This document shows positions 1 through 9,289 of a stretch of DNA of 64,000 bases, one piece after another. The notes below the pieces were generated by a model. That model did not search any database, was not told the origin of the DNA, and worked only from the letters and a program-made list of their open reading frames with translations. Made by a program: the position numbers and the translations under genes. Every line of letters begins with the position of its first letter. The stretch's first letter is position 1. The stretch comes from JBBIJO01 sp037445895 (GTDB taxonomy: Bacteria > Bacteroidota > Ignavibacteria > Kapaibacteriales > UBA2268): contig JBBIJO010000002.1 in NCBI GenBank assembly GCA_037445895.1, forward strand, positions 219,308 to 283,307. The letters are read 5' to 3'.

Positions 1-1295
1 TCGTTTCCCCGAATTTTAATCACATATTCTTCCGAATCGAGTTGAAGATTATCGCGAACCCGCACAGGAGGCAATACTATTCCCAACTCCAATGCAAGTT
101 GCTTCCGGACATTTGTAATTCTACGGAAGACATCGCCACCTTGGGTTTCGTCAACCAACGGAATTAAGTTATAACCCAATTCTAATTCAACTGGATCAAC
201 TTTTAGCAACTCCTCGACAGGGGTTTCTTCTGGTTTAGTAACAACCTCCGTTCGAGCCATTTCGGCACGCAAACGCTCCTCTTCGTCCCGACGAATCTGT
301 CGGACACGCAGGTATGCTAATCCCCCGGTTATTGCCGATAGAATCAAAAAGGGTATAGTCGGAAATCCCGGAACAAACGCCATAACAAGCATAGCAAAAG
401 ATGCAAGCGATATAGCTGTGGGTTTGCCTCCAATTTGACGTCCAAGTTCAATATCTAATTTATCGGCAGACGCAGAGCGGGTAACCACAAAACCAGCCGA
501 AACAGAAATTAATAGAGAAGGTATTTGCGCAACTAATCCATCTCCAATTGTCAAAATAGTATAGGTTGAAAGTGCAGTGGTAATATCCATTCCCCTTTGT
601 GCAATTCCAATAGCAAAACCGCCAAGAATGTTAATAGCAGTAATTATTAAACCTGCGATTGCGTCGCCACGGATAAATTTTGCCGCTCCATCCATCGCAC
701 CATAGAAATCTGCTTCTTTAGTAAGGTTTTGACGGCGAATGCGAGCTTCTTGCTCGTCAATATAACCCGCATTTAAATCGGCATCAATGCTCATCTGTTT
801 CCCGGGCAGGGCATCCAACGTAAACCTTGCGGCAACTTCGGCAATACGCGAAGAACCTTTAATAATTACAATAAAATTAATTACTAACAATATTATGAAA
901 ATAATAAAGCCAACAATATAATTCCCCCGAATCACAAAAGTCCCAAACGATTGAATTATCTCGCCTGCGTATGCTTCGGTAAGAATCAGCCTTGTCGTTG
1001 CAACATTTAATCCTAATCGATATAAAGTAGTTACAAGAAGAACCGTAGGGAAAGCAGAAAACTCTAAAGGATTTTTCAGATAAAGGGACACAAGTAGAAT
1101 CAAAACAGCGAGCGAAAGATTCGTGGCAATAAGTAAATCCATCAAGAATGGAGGCAGTGGAATTATCAGTAAACTTATTATTACAAGAATTCCCAAAGCA
1201 AGTGCAATATCTTTATTTTCAATGATACGAATCAGCAATCGACTAACTATATTATTGCCAATATTCCTTTGAATGATTTGTTCTAACTTTGCCAT
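1..1295 (-). CDS. flhA: Flagellar export apparatus protein FlhA (C-terminus cut by window edge)
   Basis: FlhA is the large inner-membrane component of the flagellar type III export gate; its cytoplasmic C-terminal ring, mostly outside this window, docks export substrates. Translating the minus strand from the ATG at 1295 gives 431 residues without a stop before the edge. They start MAKLEQIIQR and contain about eight hydrophobic segments. The conserved FHIPEP-family cytoplasmic loop follows (ARFTLDALPGKQMSID, then NAGYIDEQEARIRRQ), and the start of the soluble domain is visible (VELELGYNLIPLVD). A full FlhA is usually near 690 residues, so roughly 260 are missing. It is the last gene of a fliP-fliQ-fliR-flhB-flhA run, 17 bases after flhB. 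A non-flagellar SctV homologue is conceivable but the neighbours favour a flagellum. Confidence 0.95.
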   Translation of the reverse strand, partial: MAKLEQIIQRNIGNNIVSRLLIRIIENKDIALALGILVIISLLIIPLPPFLMDLLIATNLSLAVLILLVSLYLKNPLEFSAFPTVLLVTTLYRLGLNVATTRLILTEAYAGEIIQSFGTFVIRGNYIVGFIIFIILLVINFIVIIKGSSRIAEVAARFTLDALPGKQMSIDADLNAGYIDEQEARIRRQNLTKEADFYGAMDGAAKFIRGDAIAGLIITAINILGGFAIGIAQRGMDITTALSTYTILTIGDGLVAQIPSLLISVSAGFVVTRSASADKLDIELGRQIGGKPTAISLASFAMLVMAFVPGFPTIPFLILSAITGGLAYLRVRQIRRDEEERLRAEMARTEVVTKPEETPVEELLKVDPVELELGYNLIPLVDETQGGDVFRRITNVRKQLALELGIVLPPVRVRDNLQLDSEEYVIKIRGN

Positions 1296-1312
1296 AAGTA
1301 ATTTTATTTCAA

Positions 1313-2395
1313 CTAATTGTTATTAATTTTCAAGTAATATACATAAGCGAGAACTTGTGCCACCGCTTTAAATAAAAATTCTGGAATTTCTTGTTCAATT
1401 TCGACAGAATAATACAAAGCTTGGGCTAACGGTGGTTCTTCGACAATTGGAACCTGGTAGGCATCGGCAAGTTCTCGGATTCGAAGAGCCATAAAATCTA
1501 ATCCTTTTGCAACTACGACAGGAGCATTCATTTTGTTTGGTTTATACTCGAGTGCTACGGCAAAATGAGTAGGATTAGTTACAACAACATCTGCTCGTTG
1601 AACATTTTTTATCATAATCTTTCTTAGCCTTTGCCGCATAAGGCCACGTAGACGCGAACGAACAAGAGGATCTCCTTCGGATTGGCGCGCCTCCTCTTTT
1701 ACCTCCTCTTTTGTCATCTTCAAATCTTCTTTATATCTATATTTTTGATAGTATCTATCGGCTATTGCCAAAAGAATATAGATGGTTCCAACCTTTGCAA
1801 GTAATTCCAAACATGCGTTAAACATCATCGAAGTGATTTCTGTTATCGGTTTCGAAACCAAACTTAAATCCATTTCCATATACTTCCGCAGGATTGAATA
1901 AACAACCCAACCAAGAATTGTTAGTTTTAAAAGACTTTTTAACAATTCAAAATAAGAGCGCCCCGAAAATAGAATTCTTTTGAATCCTGCTAAAGGATTG
2001 AATATAGTCCGAAAATTCAAGCCTTTCGTAAATTTTTTCGATGCGAAGTTAAATCCTACCTGTGAAACCTCGGCTATAACGATTATTAGATATAATAATA
2101 AAATTACTGGTAAAATATATTGTGCAAGGAATAAAAGTATTTTAAAAAATAAACTTGATACATTTTGAGGCGTTAGTTCATTCATAAACGAATATCGGAG
2201 GCTTTGACCGAAGAATTCTCTTATCCTTGCTGTTAAAAACGGTATATAAAGCAGTAGGGTAAAACCACCAAGAACTATCATTGCAGCAGTCGTGATATCG
2301 ACACTTTTTGCAACTTGTCCTCGCTGGCGTGCCTCGGATAGCCGACGTGCACTCGCAGGCTCAGTTTTTTCTCTACCTTCTGGTGTCTCAGCCAT
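1313..2395 (-). CDS. flhB: Flagellar export switch protein FlhB
   Basis: FlhB is an inner-membrane protein of the flagellar secretion gate; autocleavage in its cytoplasmic domain switches export from rod/hook to filament substrates. The 360-residue product has the typical N terminus (TPEGREKTEPASARR, followed by a basic stretch). Four membrane segments lie at about 35-55, 85-115, 145-170 and 190-215. A charged linker leads to the autocleavage motif NPTH at residues 274-277 (cut expected between N274 and P275). Length matches the family. It starts 5 bases after fliR and is followed by flhA, so it is co-transcribed with the export genes. Confidence 0.97.
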   Translation of the reverse strand: MAETPEGREKTEPASARRLSEARQRGQVAKSVDITTAAMIVLGGFTLLLYIPFLTARIREFFGQSLRYSFMNELTPQNVSSLFFKILLFLAQYILPVILLLYLIIVIAEVSQVGFNFASKKFTKGLNFRTIFNPLAGFKRILFSGRSYFELLKSLLKLTILGWVVYSILRKYMEMDLSLVSKPITEITSMMFNACLELLAKVGTIYILLAIADRYYQKYRYKEDLKMTKEEVKEEARQSEGDPLVRSRLRGLMRQRLRKIMIKNVQRADVVVTNPTHFAVALEYKPNKMNAPVVVAKGLDFMALRIRELADAYQVPIVEEPPLAQALYYSVEIEQEIPEFLFKAVAQVLAYVYYLKINNN

Positions 2396-2400
2396 ATTTA

Positions 2401-3177
2401 TTAGAACACAGATATCAACAAATTCAAACTGGATTTTTCAAATTCTTGCAAAAAATACTTGCAAGCATATCCAAACAAAGGCACCGAAACAAAAAAACCA
2501 ATCAAAGCCACGATAATTTTCACCTGGAAACTAACAACAAAGATATTTGTTTGCGGTGCCATACGAGCAAGCATTGCTAAACTTATGTTAATTAAAAAAG
2601 TTGCTACTAAAATTGGTGCAGCAAGCTTCAAGGCAATAATAGTCATAATTGAGAGGAACTTCCCTAATTCGATAAATGTTGGAAATTTTAATGCCACCAA
2701 TCCGATAGGTATTTTTTGTAAGCTTAAATACAGTGCCTCGAAGACATAAAAATGCCCATTCAAAGCAAGGAATATCATTAGAGCAATTAATTCAAGAATT
2801 TCTCCAAAGATAGACGGTGTCGACTCTGAAAAGCTTAACAGACGTGCGGCATAAAATCCGACTTCAAAGTCGATTAACCCACCAGCAAAGTTTGCACCCC
2901 AGAAAACTAAGTTAATAGAAAAACCAATCAAAAAACCAACTAATAGCTCTTTTAAGATTACAAACCCAAGAACCAAAGGATGAAAATCTATGTTAACACT
3001 TATTGGCAATGCACTACTTAAAAGAAAAGCAACTACAAGACCGAGAAATATCTTAGGTGCAGGTCTTACAACCTGATTACGAAACAAAGGAGCAATGACA
3101 AATATTCCGGTAATTCGTATAAAAATAAATAATGTTAAAATCAATTTTTCGATGTATATGTCGAATAAATTAGTCAT
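2401..3177 (-). CDS. fliR: Flagellar export gate protein FliR
   Basis: FliR joins FliP and FliQ in the helical export-gate pore in the centre of the flagellar basal body. The 258-residue, very hydrophobic protein shows about six membrane segments and the family's N-terminal pattern (FIRITGIFVIAPLFRN). A conserved central stretch (ELLVGFLIGFSINLVFWG) and the phrase PILVATFLINISLAMLARMAPQTN are typical of FliR. Length fits the usual 250-265 residues. It begins 10 bases after the fliQ stop and is followed closely by flhB. The fliPQR order plus flhB-flhA is the standard arrangement. Confidence 0.96.
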   Translation of the reverse strand: MTNLFDIYIEKLILTLFIFIRITGIFVIAPLFRNQVVRPAPKIFLGLVVAFLLSSALPISVNIDFHPLVLGFVILKELLVGFLIGFSINLVFWGANFAGGLIDFEVGFYAARLLSFSESTPSIFGEILELIALMIFLALNGHFYVFEALYLSLQKIPIGLVALKFPTFIELGKFLSIMTIIALKLAAPILVATFLINISLAMLARMAPQTNIFVVSFQVKIIVALIGFFVSVPLFGYACKYFLQEFEKSSLNLLISVF

Positions 3178-3187
3178 CTGAATAATC

Positions 3188-3454
3188 TTATTTTATTGTG
3201 CTTATCATATTGAAAATTTGAAGAGTAAACATTTTAATTTTGCCAATAATAAAGGGTAACATCAATAACACAGTTAAAAAAACAGCGATAATTTTGGGAA
3301 CGAAAGTTAGAGTTTGTTCGGAAATAGTTGTTGCAGCTTGGAAAATTGAAATCAACAAGCCAACCACAAGCGAAACAAGAAGAACAGGACCGCTCACAAG
3401 AAGGATATAGTAGAATGCAGTTTGAACAATATTTACAACCACTTGGTCTGTCAT
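3188..3454 (-). CDS. fliQ: Flagellar export gate protein FliQ
   Basis: Small two-helix hairpin protein of the flagellar type III export gate, assembling around the FliP/FliR core. It is 88 residues long, with two hydrophobic segments (about 16-38 and 53-77) separated by a short polar stretch. That stretch carries the diagnostic FliQ pattern (LISIFQAATTISEQTLTFVPK). It lies 9 bases after fliP and 10 before fliR, so translation is probably coupled. Confidence 0.96.
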   Translation of the reverse strand: MTDQVVVNIVQTAFYYILLVSGPVLLVSLVVGLLISIFQAATTISEQTLTFVPKIIAVFLTVLLMLPFIIGKIKMFTLQIFNMISTIK

Positions 3455-3463
3455 ACCCGACTC

Positions 3464-4243
3464 CTATTTTAGTAGTAATCCATTCAACAAAGACTCAATT
3501 ATTAAATACCATCCGTCAACTAATACAAAAAGTAAAATCTTCAATGGCAAAGAAATTAATTGTGGAGGAAGAAGGAACATACCCAAAGACATTAGAATAC
3601 TTGCAATAATAACATCGAGAACAAGAAATGGAACAAAAAGCAAGAATCCAATCTGGAAAGCAATTCTTAATTCGCTTAAAGTGTATGCTGGGATTATTGT
3701 CCAAATCGACAACTCGCTTCGGTTTGCCGGCTTCTGTTTTCCCGAAAGTTTCAAAAATAGTCCTAAATCATCGTCTCGTGTAAACTTCAGCATAAAATTT
3801 TTAAAAGGAGTAACTATTTTCTCCATCGCTTGACTTTGCGTAAGTTCTTCCCTTAAATATGGCTGTATTCCCTCCCTATTTGCTTGGTCGAGCACAGGTT
3901 GCATCACAAAAAATGTTAAAAATAATGCTAAACCAGCCAATAGCTGTCCCGGAGGTTGGGTTTGTGTTCCTATGGCTTGCTTTAAAAAATGAAGCACAAC
4001 AACAATCCGAGTAAAACAAGTCATCATTACAAGAATCGAAGGAGCTAATGCCAAAACTGTAATTAATCCAAGGATTTGAAGTGTTACAGGCAAATCATTC
4101 TTACCAGTTTGGCTGCCTATTGAAATCGAAACATTAGGGACTTGAGACCCTTGCGCTGTTGGAGTCGTTGGCTGTCCAACAGCAACTTGTGTAAATATAA
4201 TTATAAATAAAACCGCAAAAAAGAATTTTGTGGTTCCCACCAA
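3464..4243 (-). CDS. fliP: Flagellar export gate protein FliP
   Basis: FliP forms the pentameric core of the flagellar export gate. The 259-residue product starts with a cleavable-type signal peptide (hydrophobic residues 8-20, then VAVGQP), which is normal for FliP. Next come the conserved TM segments and the family blocks LALAPSILVMMTCFTRIVVVL and AIGTQTQPPGQLLAGLALFLT. The C terminus has LPLKILLFVLVDGWYLII. It is the first gene of the export run. No fliO is visible in the 202 bases between rsmE and this gene; FliO is poorly conserved and could be elsewhere. Confidence 0.96.
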   Translation of the reverse strand: MVGTTKFFFAVLFIIIFTQVAVGQPTTPTAQGSQVPNVSISIGSQTGKNDLPVTLQILGLITVLALAPSILVMMTCFTRIVVVLHFLKQAIGTQTQPPGQLLAGLALFLTFFVMQPVLDQANREGIQPYLREELTQSQAMEKIVTPFKNFMLKFTRDDDLGLFLKLSGKQKPANRSELSIWTIIPAYTLSELRIAFQIGFLLFVPFLVLDVIIASILMSLGMFLLPPQLISLPLKILLFVLVDGWYLIIESLLNGLLLK

Positions 4244-4445
4244 TCCCCCGATATTTAATCCTTTGTTTCAACTCAAAACTTATACCAACGAAGTTCAATT
4301 TCTAAGTCTAATTAATTCATAATATTAAAATATTTGCCTTTTTTCCACAATACGTAATAAGGATACTATTCTTCAAATCGGTGGCTAAAAATTCACAGAT
4401 TGGTTAAAAACTTACAATTGTTCAACGGAAATACAAGTGAGACTC

Positions 4446-5150
4446 TTATTGCAAAAGCAAATTTAATATCGATAGGATTGAAACTACCGAGGTTTCGGAA
4501 CGTAAACGATAATTACCTAAACTAATAATTTCTACATTTTTTTGCTTTTTTGCAGTATTTATTTCTTTCGGCTCGAATCCTCCTTCGGGTCCAACTACAA
4601 CAAGAATATTACTATAATCCCTTAAATCAAATGTTAAAATATTTTTTCCACCCGAATCAGCCATTAATACCAATTCCCAATTCTTGAATAGTTTCGACAG
4701 CTCCGAAAACTGAATCGCTGTATTGATTGTTGGGAGTCTACTTCGTCGAGCCTGTTTTAGAGCAGCAATTCCTTTCTTCCATAACCTTTTTAAATCGAGG
4801 TCTTTCGGTTGGGTATAACGACTAATTACCGGATACAATCGATTTATTCTTAATTCAATAGCTTTTTCGAAGGCAAATTCGAATCGCTCTTTATTCTCTA
4901 AAATTCCAAGTGCAAGGGCAATTTCCTTTTCCGACTCGCCAAGGTTCTCAACGTAGTTATTTACTTTAACAATGGCTTTTCCTTTGTCGAACGATTTAAT
5001 ATAACCAATAGCCGATAATCCCCGACCATCGACAATAGCCACAACGTCTTGTTTGTTTAGCCGTAGTGCTTTGAAGTGACGGAATTCTTCACCCTCGAGA
5101 ATTACTTCGGGCAATCCATAGCGTAAATTTTCACTGAAAAAGAACTCCAT
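4446..5150 (-). CDS. rsmE: 16S rRNA (uracil-1498-N3) methyltransferase RsmE
   Basis: RsmE methylates N3 of U1498 in 16S rRNA of the small ribosomal subunit using S-adenosylmethionine. The 234-residue protein has an N-terminal PUA-like RNA-binding part (EFRHFKALRLNKQD, with VAIVDGRG). The SPOUT trefoil-knot methyltransferase domain follows, with the signatures VVVGPEGGFEPKEI and SLGNYRLRSETSVVSIL that form the SAM-binding knot. Length is normal. Its start codon shares bases with the stop of the upstream GWxTD gene (both at 5150), so the two are translationally coupled. Confidence 0.95.
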   Translation of the reverse strand: MEFFFSENLRYGLPEVILEGEEFRHFKALRLNKQDVVAIVDGRGLSAIGYIKSFDKGKAIVKVNNYVENLGESEKEIALALGILENKERFEFAFEKAIELRINRLYPVISRYTQPKDLDLKRLWKKGIAALKQARRSRLPTINTAIQFSELSKLFKNWELVLMADSGGKNILTFDLRDYSNILVVVGPEGGFEPKEINTAKKQKNVEIISLGNYRLRSETSVVSILSILNLLLQ

Positions 5151-6505
5151 TAGATATTCACGATTGATTCTAAAACGAATTTTCCGTCTTTCGAAGAAAA
5201 CGTAAACTTTTTATGGAGTCTATCGTAATACCAAATTTCCCTAACCACATTATCTTTGTCAATTTCACGACTTGTCGAAGTAGGTTTACCATATAGAATG
5301 TAAATTTTACCTCGCTCGGTTTTTGCTCCATCTGGTTCAGAAATACTCTGGTAATTGAAAAATGCGAAATCGACTCTATTGTAATACACTGCCATTGCTT
5401 CGTTGAAAAGAGTAGTTGTATCGGTATCGAATTTCCGCCATATTTCAAAGAATTTTTTCTCCTGTTCTTCTTTCGCTGCATCCTTCAATTTCTCGAATTC
5501 TTCGTCGGTAAGAATGTAATATGTCAAGTCGATTGCATAATTTAAATTTCTCAAAGAAAAAGGTGGGGTATCCCAAAAAATATCAAAATCAAAATTTGCC
5601 GTATCTTTTTTCGAGCCATTTATCGATAAAGTTAAAGAATATTTTTGTGGGAATGCAAGGCTTTCGGGGATTGGAATTTCGAAGAATAAAACGTCGGAGC
5701 TTGTTTCGCCAGTGCTGGCTTTGCTATCGAAAAATACATTGATTTCATTTCTATCAAAAAGGAAATTCGGCAAAGTCGTCGAAATTACATTCGCTTTACC
5801 TTCCAAATTTACTTTGTTCTTCCATTGAAGTTTGCTTGTTTTTGTTTCGAGAGATTCCAATTTATATTGAACAAAATCGATAACATTATAATAGTTGACT
5901 ATTCCTATAATTATACTTTTATTCTTCGAGGCAAAATTTAAGCCATATCCCATAACATCAATTCTATAACGATTGGAGTCTTTAATAGCATAAATAGGAT
6001 TTAGTAACAAATAATTACCTACTTTCCTTTGTTTCAAAGGGAATTTCAATGTCTTTAATTTAATATTTCCCCTGTCGAATAATGTTATCTCGAGGTCATA
6101 ATTGGATGCCCTAATTTTAGCCGAAACAAATCCCAAAACTTCGTGGGTTTCCCCAATTGCTTTCGATTGTTCCGATACTAAAACAGTATCGAAACTACTT
6201 AGGGTTTTTTGTATAACTCCTATCGAATCCCGTATAATTACATCGATATATCCAATGCCCCGCAAAGTTTCCGATTTGCTATACATTTGTCGTTCGAAAG
6301 AAAGATAGTTTGCCGAATAACGATAATAAATCATTAGCTCGATAGAGTCTTTCGAGTAAGTTGGGAAATAGTAAACATTCGTATAAAATACTTTCTGATA
6401 GTCTTTATAAAAGTTGAGTTCAAAGTCTTCCTGTGCAAAAGAAAAATTAACCAGGCTAGAACCAAAAATTAAAAGCAAAAGAATTCCTATACTTTTTGGC
6501 TTCAT
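5150..6505 (-). CDS. Secreted GWxTD-domain protein
   Basis: A 451-residue exported protein of unknown function. Residues 1-24 form a signal peptide (hydrophobic core ILLLLIFGSSLV, cleavage near FAQ). The middle is beta-rich. The C-terminal ~120 residues match the GWxTD domain by pattern: FFEIWRKFDTDTTTLFNEA, a YYNRVDFAFFNY segment, then GKIYILYGKPTSTSRE and REIWYYDR. I recall such domains in Ignavibacteria, Acidobacteria and relatives, with no established function. The start overlaps the ruvX stop by 4 bases and the stop overlaps the rsmE start, placing it inside a housekeeping operon. The domain call is from pattern memory. Confidence 0.8.
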   Translation of the reverse strand: MKPKSIGILLLLIFGSSLVNFSFAQEDFELNFYKDYQKVFYTNVYYFPTYSKDSIELMIYYRYSANYLSFERQMYSKSETLRGIGYIDVIIRDSIGVIQKTLSSFDTVLVSEQSKAIGETHEVLGFVSAKIRASNYDLEITLFDRGNIKLKTLKFPLKQRKVGNYLLLNPIYAIKDSNRYRIDVMGYGLNFASKNKSIIIGIVNYYNVIDFVQYKLESLETKTSKLQWKNKVNLEGKANVISTTLPNFLFDRNEINVFFDSKASTGETSSDVLFFEIPIPESLAFPQKYSLTLSINGSKKDTANFDFDIFWDTPPFSLRNLNYAIDLTYYILTDEEFEKLKDAAKEEQEKKFFEIWRKFDTDTTTLFNEAMAVYYNRVDFAFFNYQSISEPDGAKTERGKIYILYGKPTSTSREIDKDNVVREIWYYDRLHKKFTFSSKDGKFVLESIVNI

Positions 6506-6939
6506 AAATGATTCTCCTCGATAAAATCTCGCAAAATAATAGCAGCCGAAATTAAATCTTTGTTCTCCTTTTTTTGGCGTTGTTTCTTTTTTTTGCCAAC
6601 TTCTACCATAAAATTGATAGCACGCACAGTAGAAAACGATTCGTCGAACTCATAGACGGGAATTTCCACTTTGCTCCTTAACTGGTTGATGAATCTTTTC
6701 AGATGGGTTAACAATTCGGTTTGTTTTTGGTCCGAGCGAATAGGAACACCAACAACAATTCCACCTACTTTTTCCTCTGCTAAAAATGAACTTAATTCAT
6801 TCCAAAAGGAAGTACTTTCATAGTCAAGAACCTTCCGCGGGGATACGGCAATATGTAATTCATCGCAAACAGCTAAACCAACTCGTTTTAAACCAAAATC
6901 AATTGCGGCAATTCTTTTCCCTTTCAAAACAGGTATCAT
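6502..6939 (-). CDS. ruvX: Putative pre-16S rRNA nuclease / Holliday junction resolvase-like RuvX (YqgF)
   Basis: RuvX/YqgF is an RNase H-fold nuclease; in E. coli it matures the 5' end of 16S rRNA, and some homologues act on Holliday junctions. The 145-residue protein shows AAIDFGLKRVGLAVCD (first acidic residue), GGIVVGVPI, YEFDESFSTVRA (second acidic cluster) and a C-terminal KDLISAAIILRDFIEE (third acidic residue near D129). A lysine-rich insertion KKKKQRQKKENK sits just before it. It overlaps the downstream GWxTD gene by 4 bases (ATGA) and starts 1 base after the kinase stop. Confidence 0.93.
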   Translation of the reverse strand: MIPVLKGKRIAAIDFGLKRVGLAVCDELHIAVSPRKVLDYESTSFWNELSSFLAEEKVGGIVVGVPIRSDQKQTELLTHLKRFINQLRSKVEIPVYEFDESFSTVRAINFMVEVGKKKKQRQKKENKDLISAAIILRDFIEENHL

Positions 6940-6940
6940 T

Positions 6941-9289
6941 TCAATTCCTTGTTAAATTGTCTGGTGTAAGCGTTCTTTTGTTGCGTTTTTGAGAAATCAA
7001 TAGCGGAATAACAAAGATAATTTCGGTGCCTTTGCCTTTTTCGGTTTTAACCTCGAGTCGTCCGCCATGCAATTCAACAACGTGTTGCATTATCATTGTC
7101 CCAATACCCGAGCCACCAGTAGTAAAATATGGTCGAAGAATTTTATCAATCATACCTTTATCCATCCCGGGGCCATTATCAGCAACGGAGAAATATCCGA
7201 AACGTGTATCTTTCCAATTTGTAACTTTAATTCTACCGCCACGCCCTTGAAAAGCTTTGATTGCATTTTCAATTGCATTGCGAATTGCGCGAATCATTTT
7301 AGGCTTATCACACCCAATTTGGAAATGCTGTAAATCCAATTCGAATTCTATGTTGGGAAACATTACTTCATCGAATTCCATTCGTGCTTCCATACAAAGC
7401 TCATAGGCATCGACTTCTTGCTTTACTATTTCGCCCCGACCAACTGTAACAATATCGCGAACACGTTGCATCAGCAAACCAACCTGATGAATTATTTTAC
7501 GTTTTCGCTCTTCGTTCTTCGGGATATCATCGACCTCTATTTGCTCGGCGTTTAAACGGATTGTAGAAAGATTAGTTTGCATATCGTGGGCAAGTTGTGC
7601 AAGATTCGTAAGCCTTTGACGCCCTAAGACTTCGGTTATATCTGTTCCAGTTATCACTGCTCCCTTGAACGAACCTGTAATATTTTTCAATGGTAAAACT
7701 GTGAATAACCACTCATATTCGGTTTTACTACGAACAAAGTTAATTTTTTGAACAAAAATATCACGCGAAATAATAACCTTTTCGACTAACTCGTTCAAAC
7801 CTTTCAAATGTTCCATTGTGCAATAGTAGCTAAATATTCTTCGTAAAGGAACGCTTTCAGTAATCCCGAGCATATCCTTTCCACTGTTATTCGAAGTAAG
7901 CAGACGACCGAATTTATCGACAATGAACACAACCCCAGTTGTAGGAACTTCAATCAGTGCTTTCAAAAGTCTTTTCTGTTTAAAATACAATCGCCCCAAG
8001 AACATTAAAATGAGCAAAAGAACAAGTGGAATAATTATTTTCCCAAAGTTTTTGATAAACCTTGAAAGCAGCCACAATGGATGCTGGAATTCTTCGAGAA
8101 CCAAAGAAGCCGTTTTCGAATTGAATACAATGTGGTTACCCACTCGATATAGGTGCAAGTTTTCGGTGAAAAATTCACCCAAAGTAATGAAATCGTGTGC
8201 TACAATATTGCCTTCAAAATCCAATACAGCAATCCCATTATGAAAAATGCAAAATATTTGCTCGCCCAAAAGATAAACACCATAAGGTTCGGAAAGCTCT
8301 TTGGGTATTTCGATAAATCTTTCGGCAATTTTTTTATTAAAATCTTCGTATTCTGCAATAACAAAAATATATCCAGTTTCGAGACTGCGCAAATAATTAA
8401 AAAACTCTTTATTCCCTCTTCGGACAATAACAATCCTATCGGCTTTGGATTCTATCCAAAATTTATTGATAATTCCTTTATCTAAATGGGCTATTTGGAA
8501 AAGCGAACTATTATAAAATTTAGAGGAAGAGGTAGCAACAAGCTCTTTCCCGTATTGCTTTATATTTACTTCGTCGCTTATATCAATTCGACAAAGGAAT
8601 TTATCGCCGCCAACACTATCGACTAATTGTATTAGACCATTTCCTTCTTCGAACTTAACATAAGCAATCTTATAGACGCTTTCGACTAAAAAACAGGCAG
8701 TCATCACATTTGTCGCAACTAATTGACAGTCGATTTTCGAAGGGGAAATCTTAATCAAATAAAGGAAATTATTCACGAGCAAAAGAACTTCGCCGCGGGT
8801 ATTTTGGTCCAACCAATTTACACGCTCGAAACTGAAAAATCCTGCTTCGTTCGGTATTTCGGTAAAAGCCGAAATTCGCAAATTTGTGTCGAGCCGAGAT
8901 ATAATCAAGCGAGTTTCTTCGGTCGAAAGTAGAATTAACGATTTTTGATACTCTCGCGAAGAAATAATCGACGGAGGAATACTCGGAATTCCCATCACGC
9001 TATCGCGCTTGATTCCTTTCCAAAAAAAGACCGACTCGGCAAACTCTCCAAAAGTAGGCTTAACGAAGAACGAATAATATTTACTATTAGAAACAAAGGA
9101 AATTAGCTTTCCCCCCGATTCATAATCTACGACAGAGTAAGAATATGGGTAAGTATTATCGGCTTTTACAAAAGAAAAACCGAGAAGAAAAAAAGCAACT
9201 AAACTACTCAATCTGACAAATACAAAACGCTTCGATTCCTTCACCGCGACCGATATATCCCATTTTTTCATTAGTCTTCGCTTTGACAT
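6941..9289 (-). CDS. PAS-containing membrane sensor histidine kinase
   Basis: A 782-residue sensor kinase. A hydrophobic segment at about 28-42 acts as signal/TM1. Roughly 375 residues of beta-rich periplasmic sensor follow, unlike any domain I can name and possibly a propeller. TM2 is at 418-436, then a PAS-type domain (about 440-555; VVFIVDKFGRLLTSN). The HisKA H-box is LAQLAHDMQTN with the phospho-acceptor His near 568. The HATPase has an N-box (about 671-680), DNGPGM (about 704) and GGSGIG (about 727). No response regulator is adjacent. The start is uncertain: the ATG at 9289 makes an 86-base overlap with ispF. In-frame GTG (9241) or TTG (9211) would leave cleaner signal peptides, though neither has a good Shine-Dalgarno. 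Confidence 0.9.
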   Translation of the reverse strand: MSKRRLMKKWDISVAVKESKRFVFVRLSSLVAFFLLGFSFVKADNTYPYSYSVVDYESGGKLISFVSNSKYYSFFVKPTFGEFAESVFFWKGIKRDSVMGIPSIPPSIISSREYQKSLILLSTEETRLIISRLDTNLRISAFTEIPNEAGFFSFERVNWLDQNTRGEVLLLVNNFLYLIKISPSKIDCQLVATNVMTACFLVESVYKIAYVKFEEGNGLIQLVDSVGGDKFLCRIDISDEVNIKQYGKELVATSSSKFYNSSLFQIAHLDKGIINKFWIESKADRIVIVRRGNKEFFNYLRSLETGYIFVIAEYEDFNKKIAERFIEIPKELSEPYGVYLLGEQIFCIFHNGIAVLDFEGNIVAHDFITLGEFFTENLHLYRVGNHIVFNSKTASLVLEEFQHPLWLLSRFIKNFGKIIIPLVLLLILMFLGRLYFKQKRLLKALIEVPTTGVVFIVDKFGRLLTSNNSGKDMLGITESVPLRRIFSYYCTMEHLKGLNELVEKVIISRDIFVQKINFVRSKTEYEWLFTVLPLKNITGSFKGAVITGTDITEVLGRQRLTNLAQLAHDMQTNLSTIRLNAEQIEVDDIPKNEERKRKIIHQVGLLMQRVRDIVTVGRGEIVKQEVDAYELCMEARMEFDEVMFPNIEFELDLQHFQIGCDKPKMIRAIRNAIENAIKAFQGRGGRIKVTNWKDTRFGYFSVADNGPGMDKGMIDKILRPYFTTGGSGIGTMIMQHVVELHGGRLEVKTEKGKGTEIIFVIPLLISQKRNKRTLTPDNLTRN

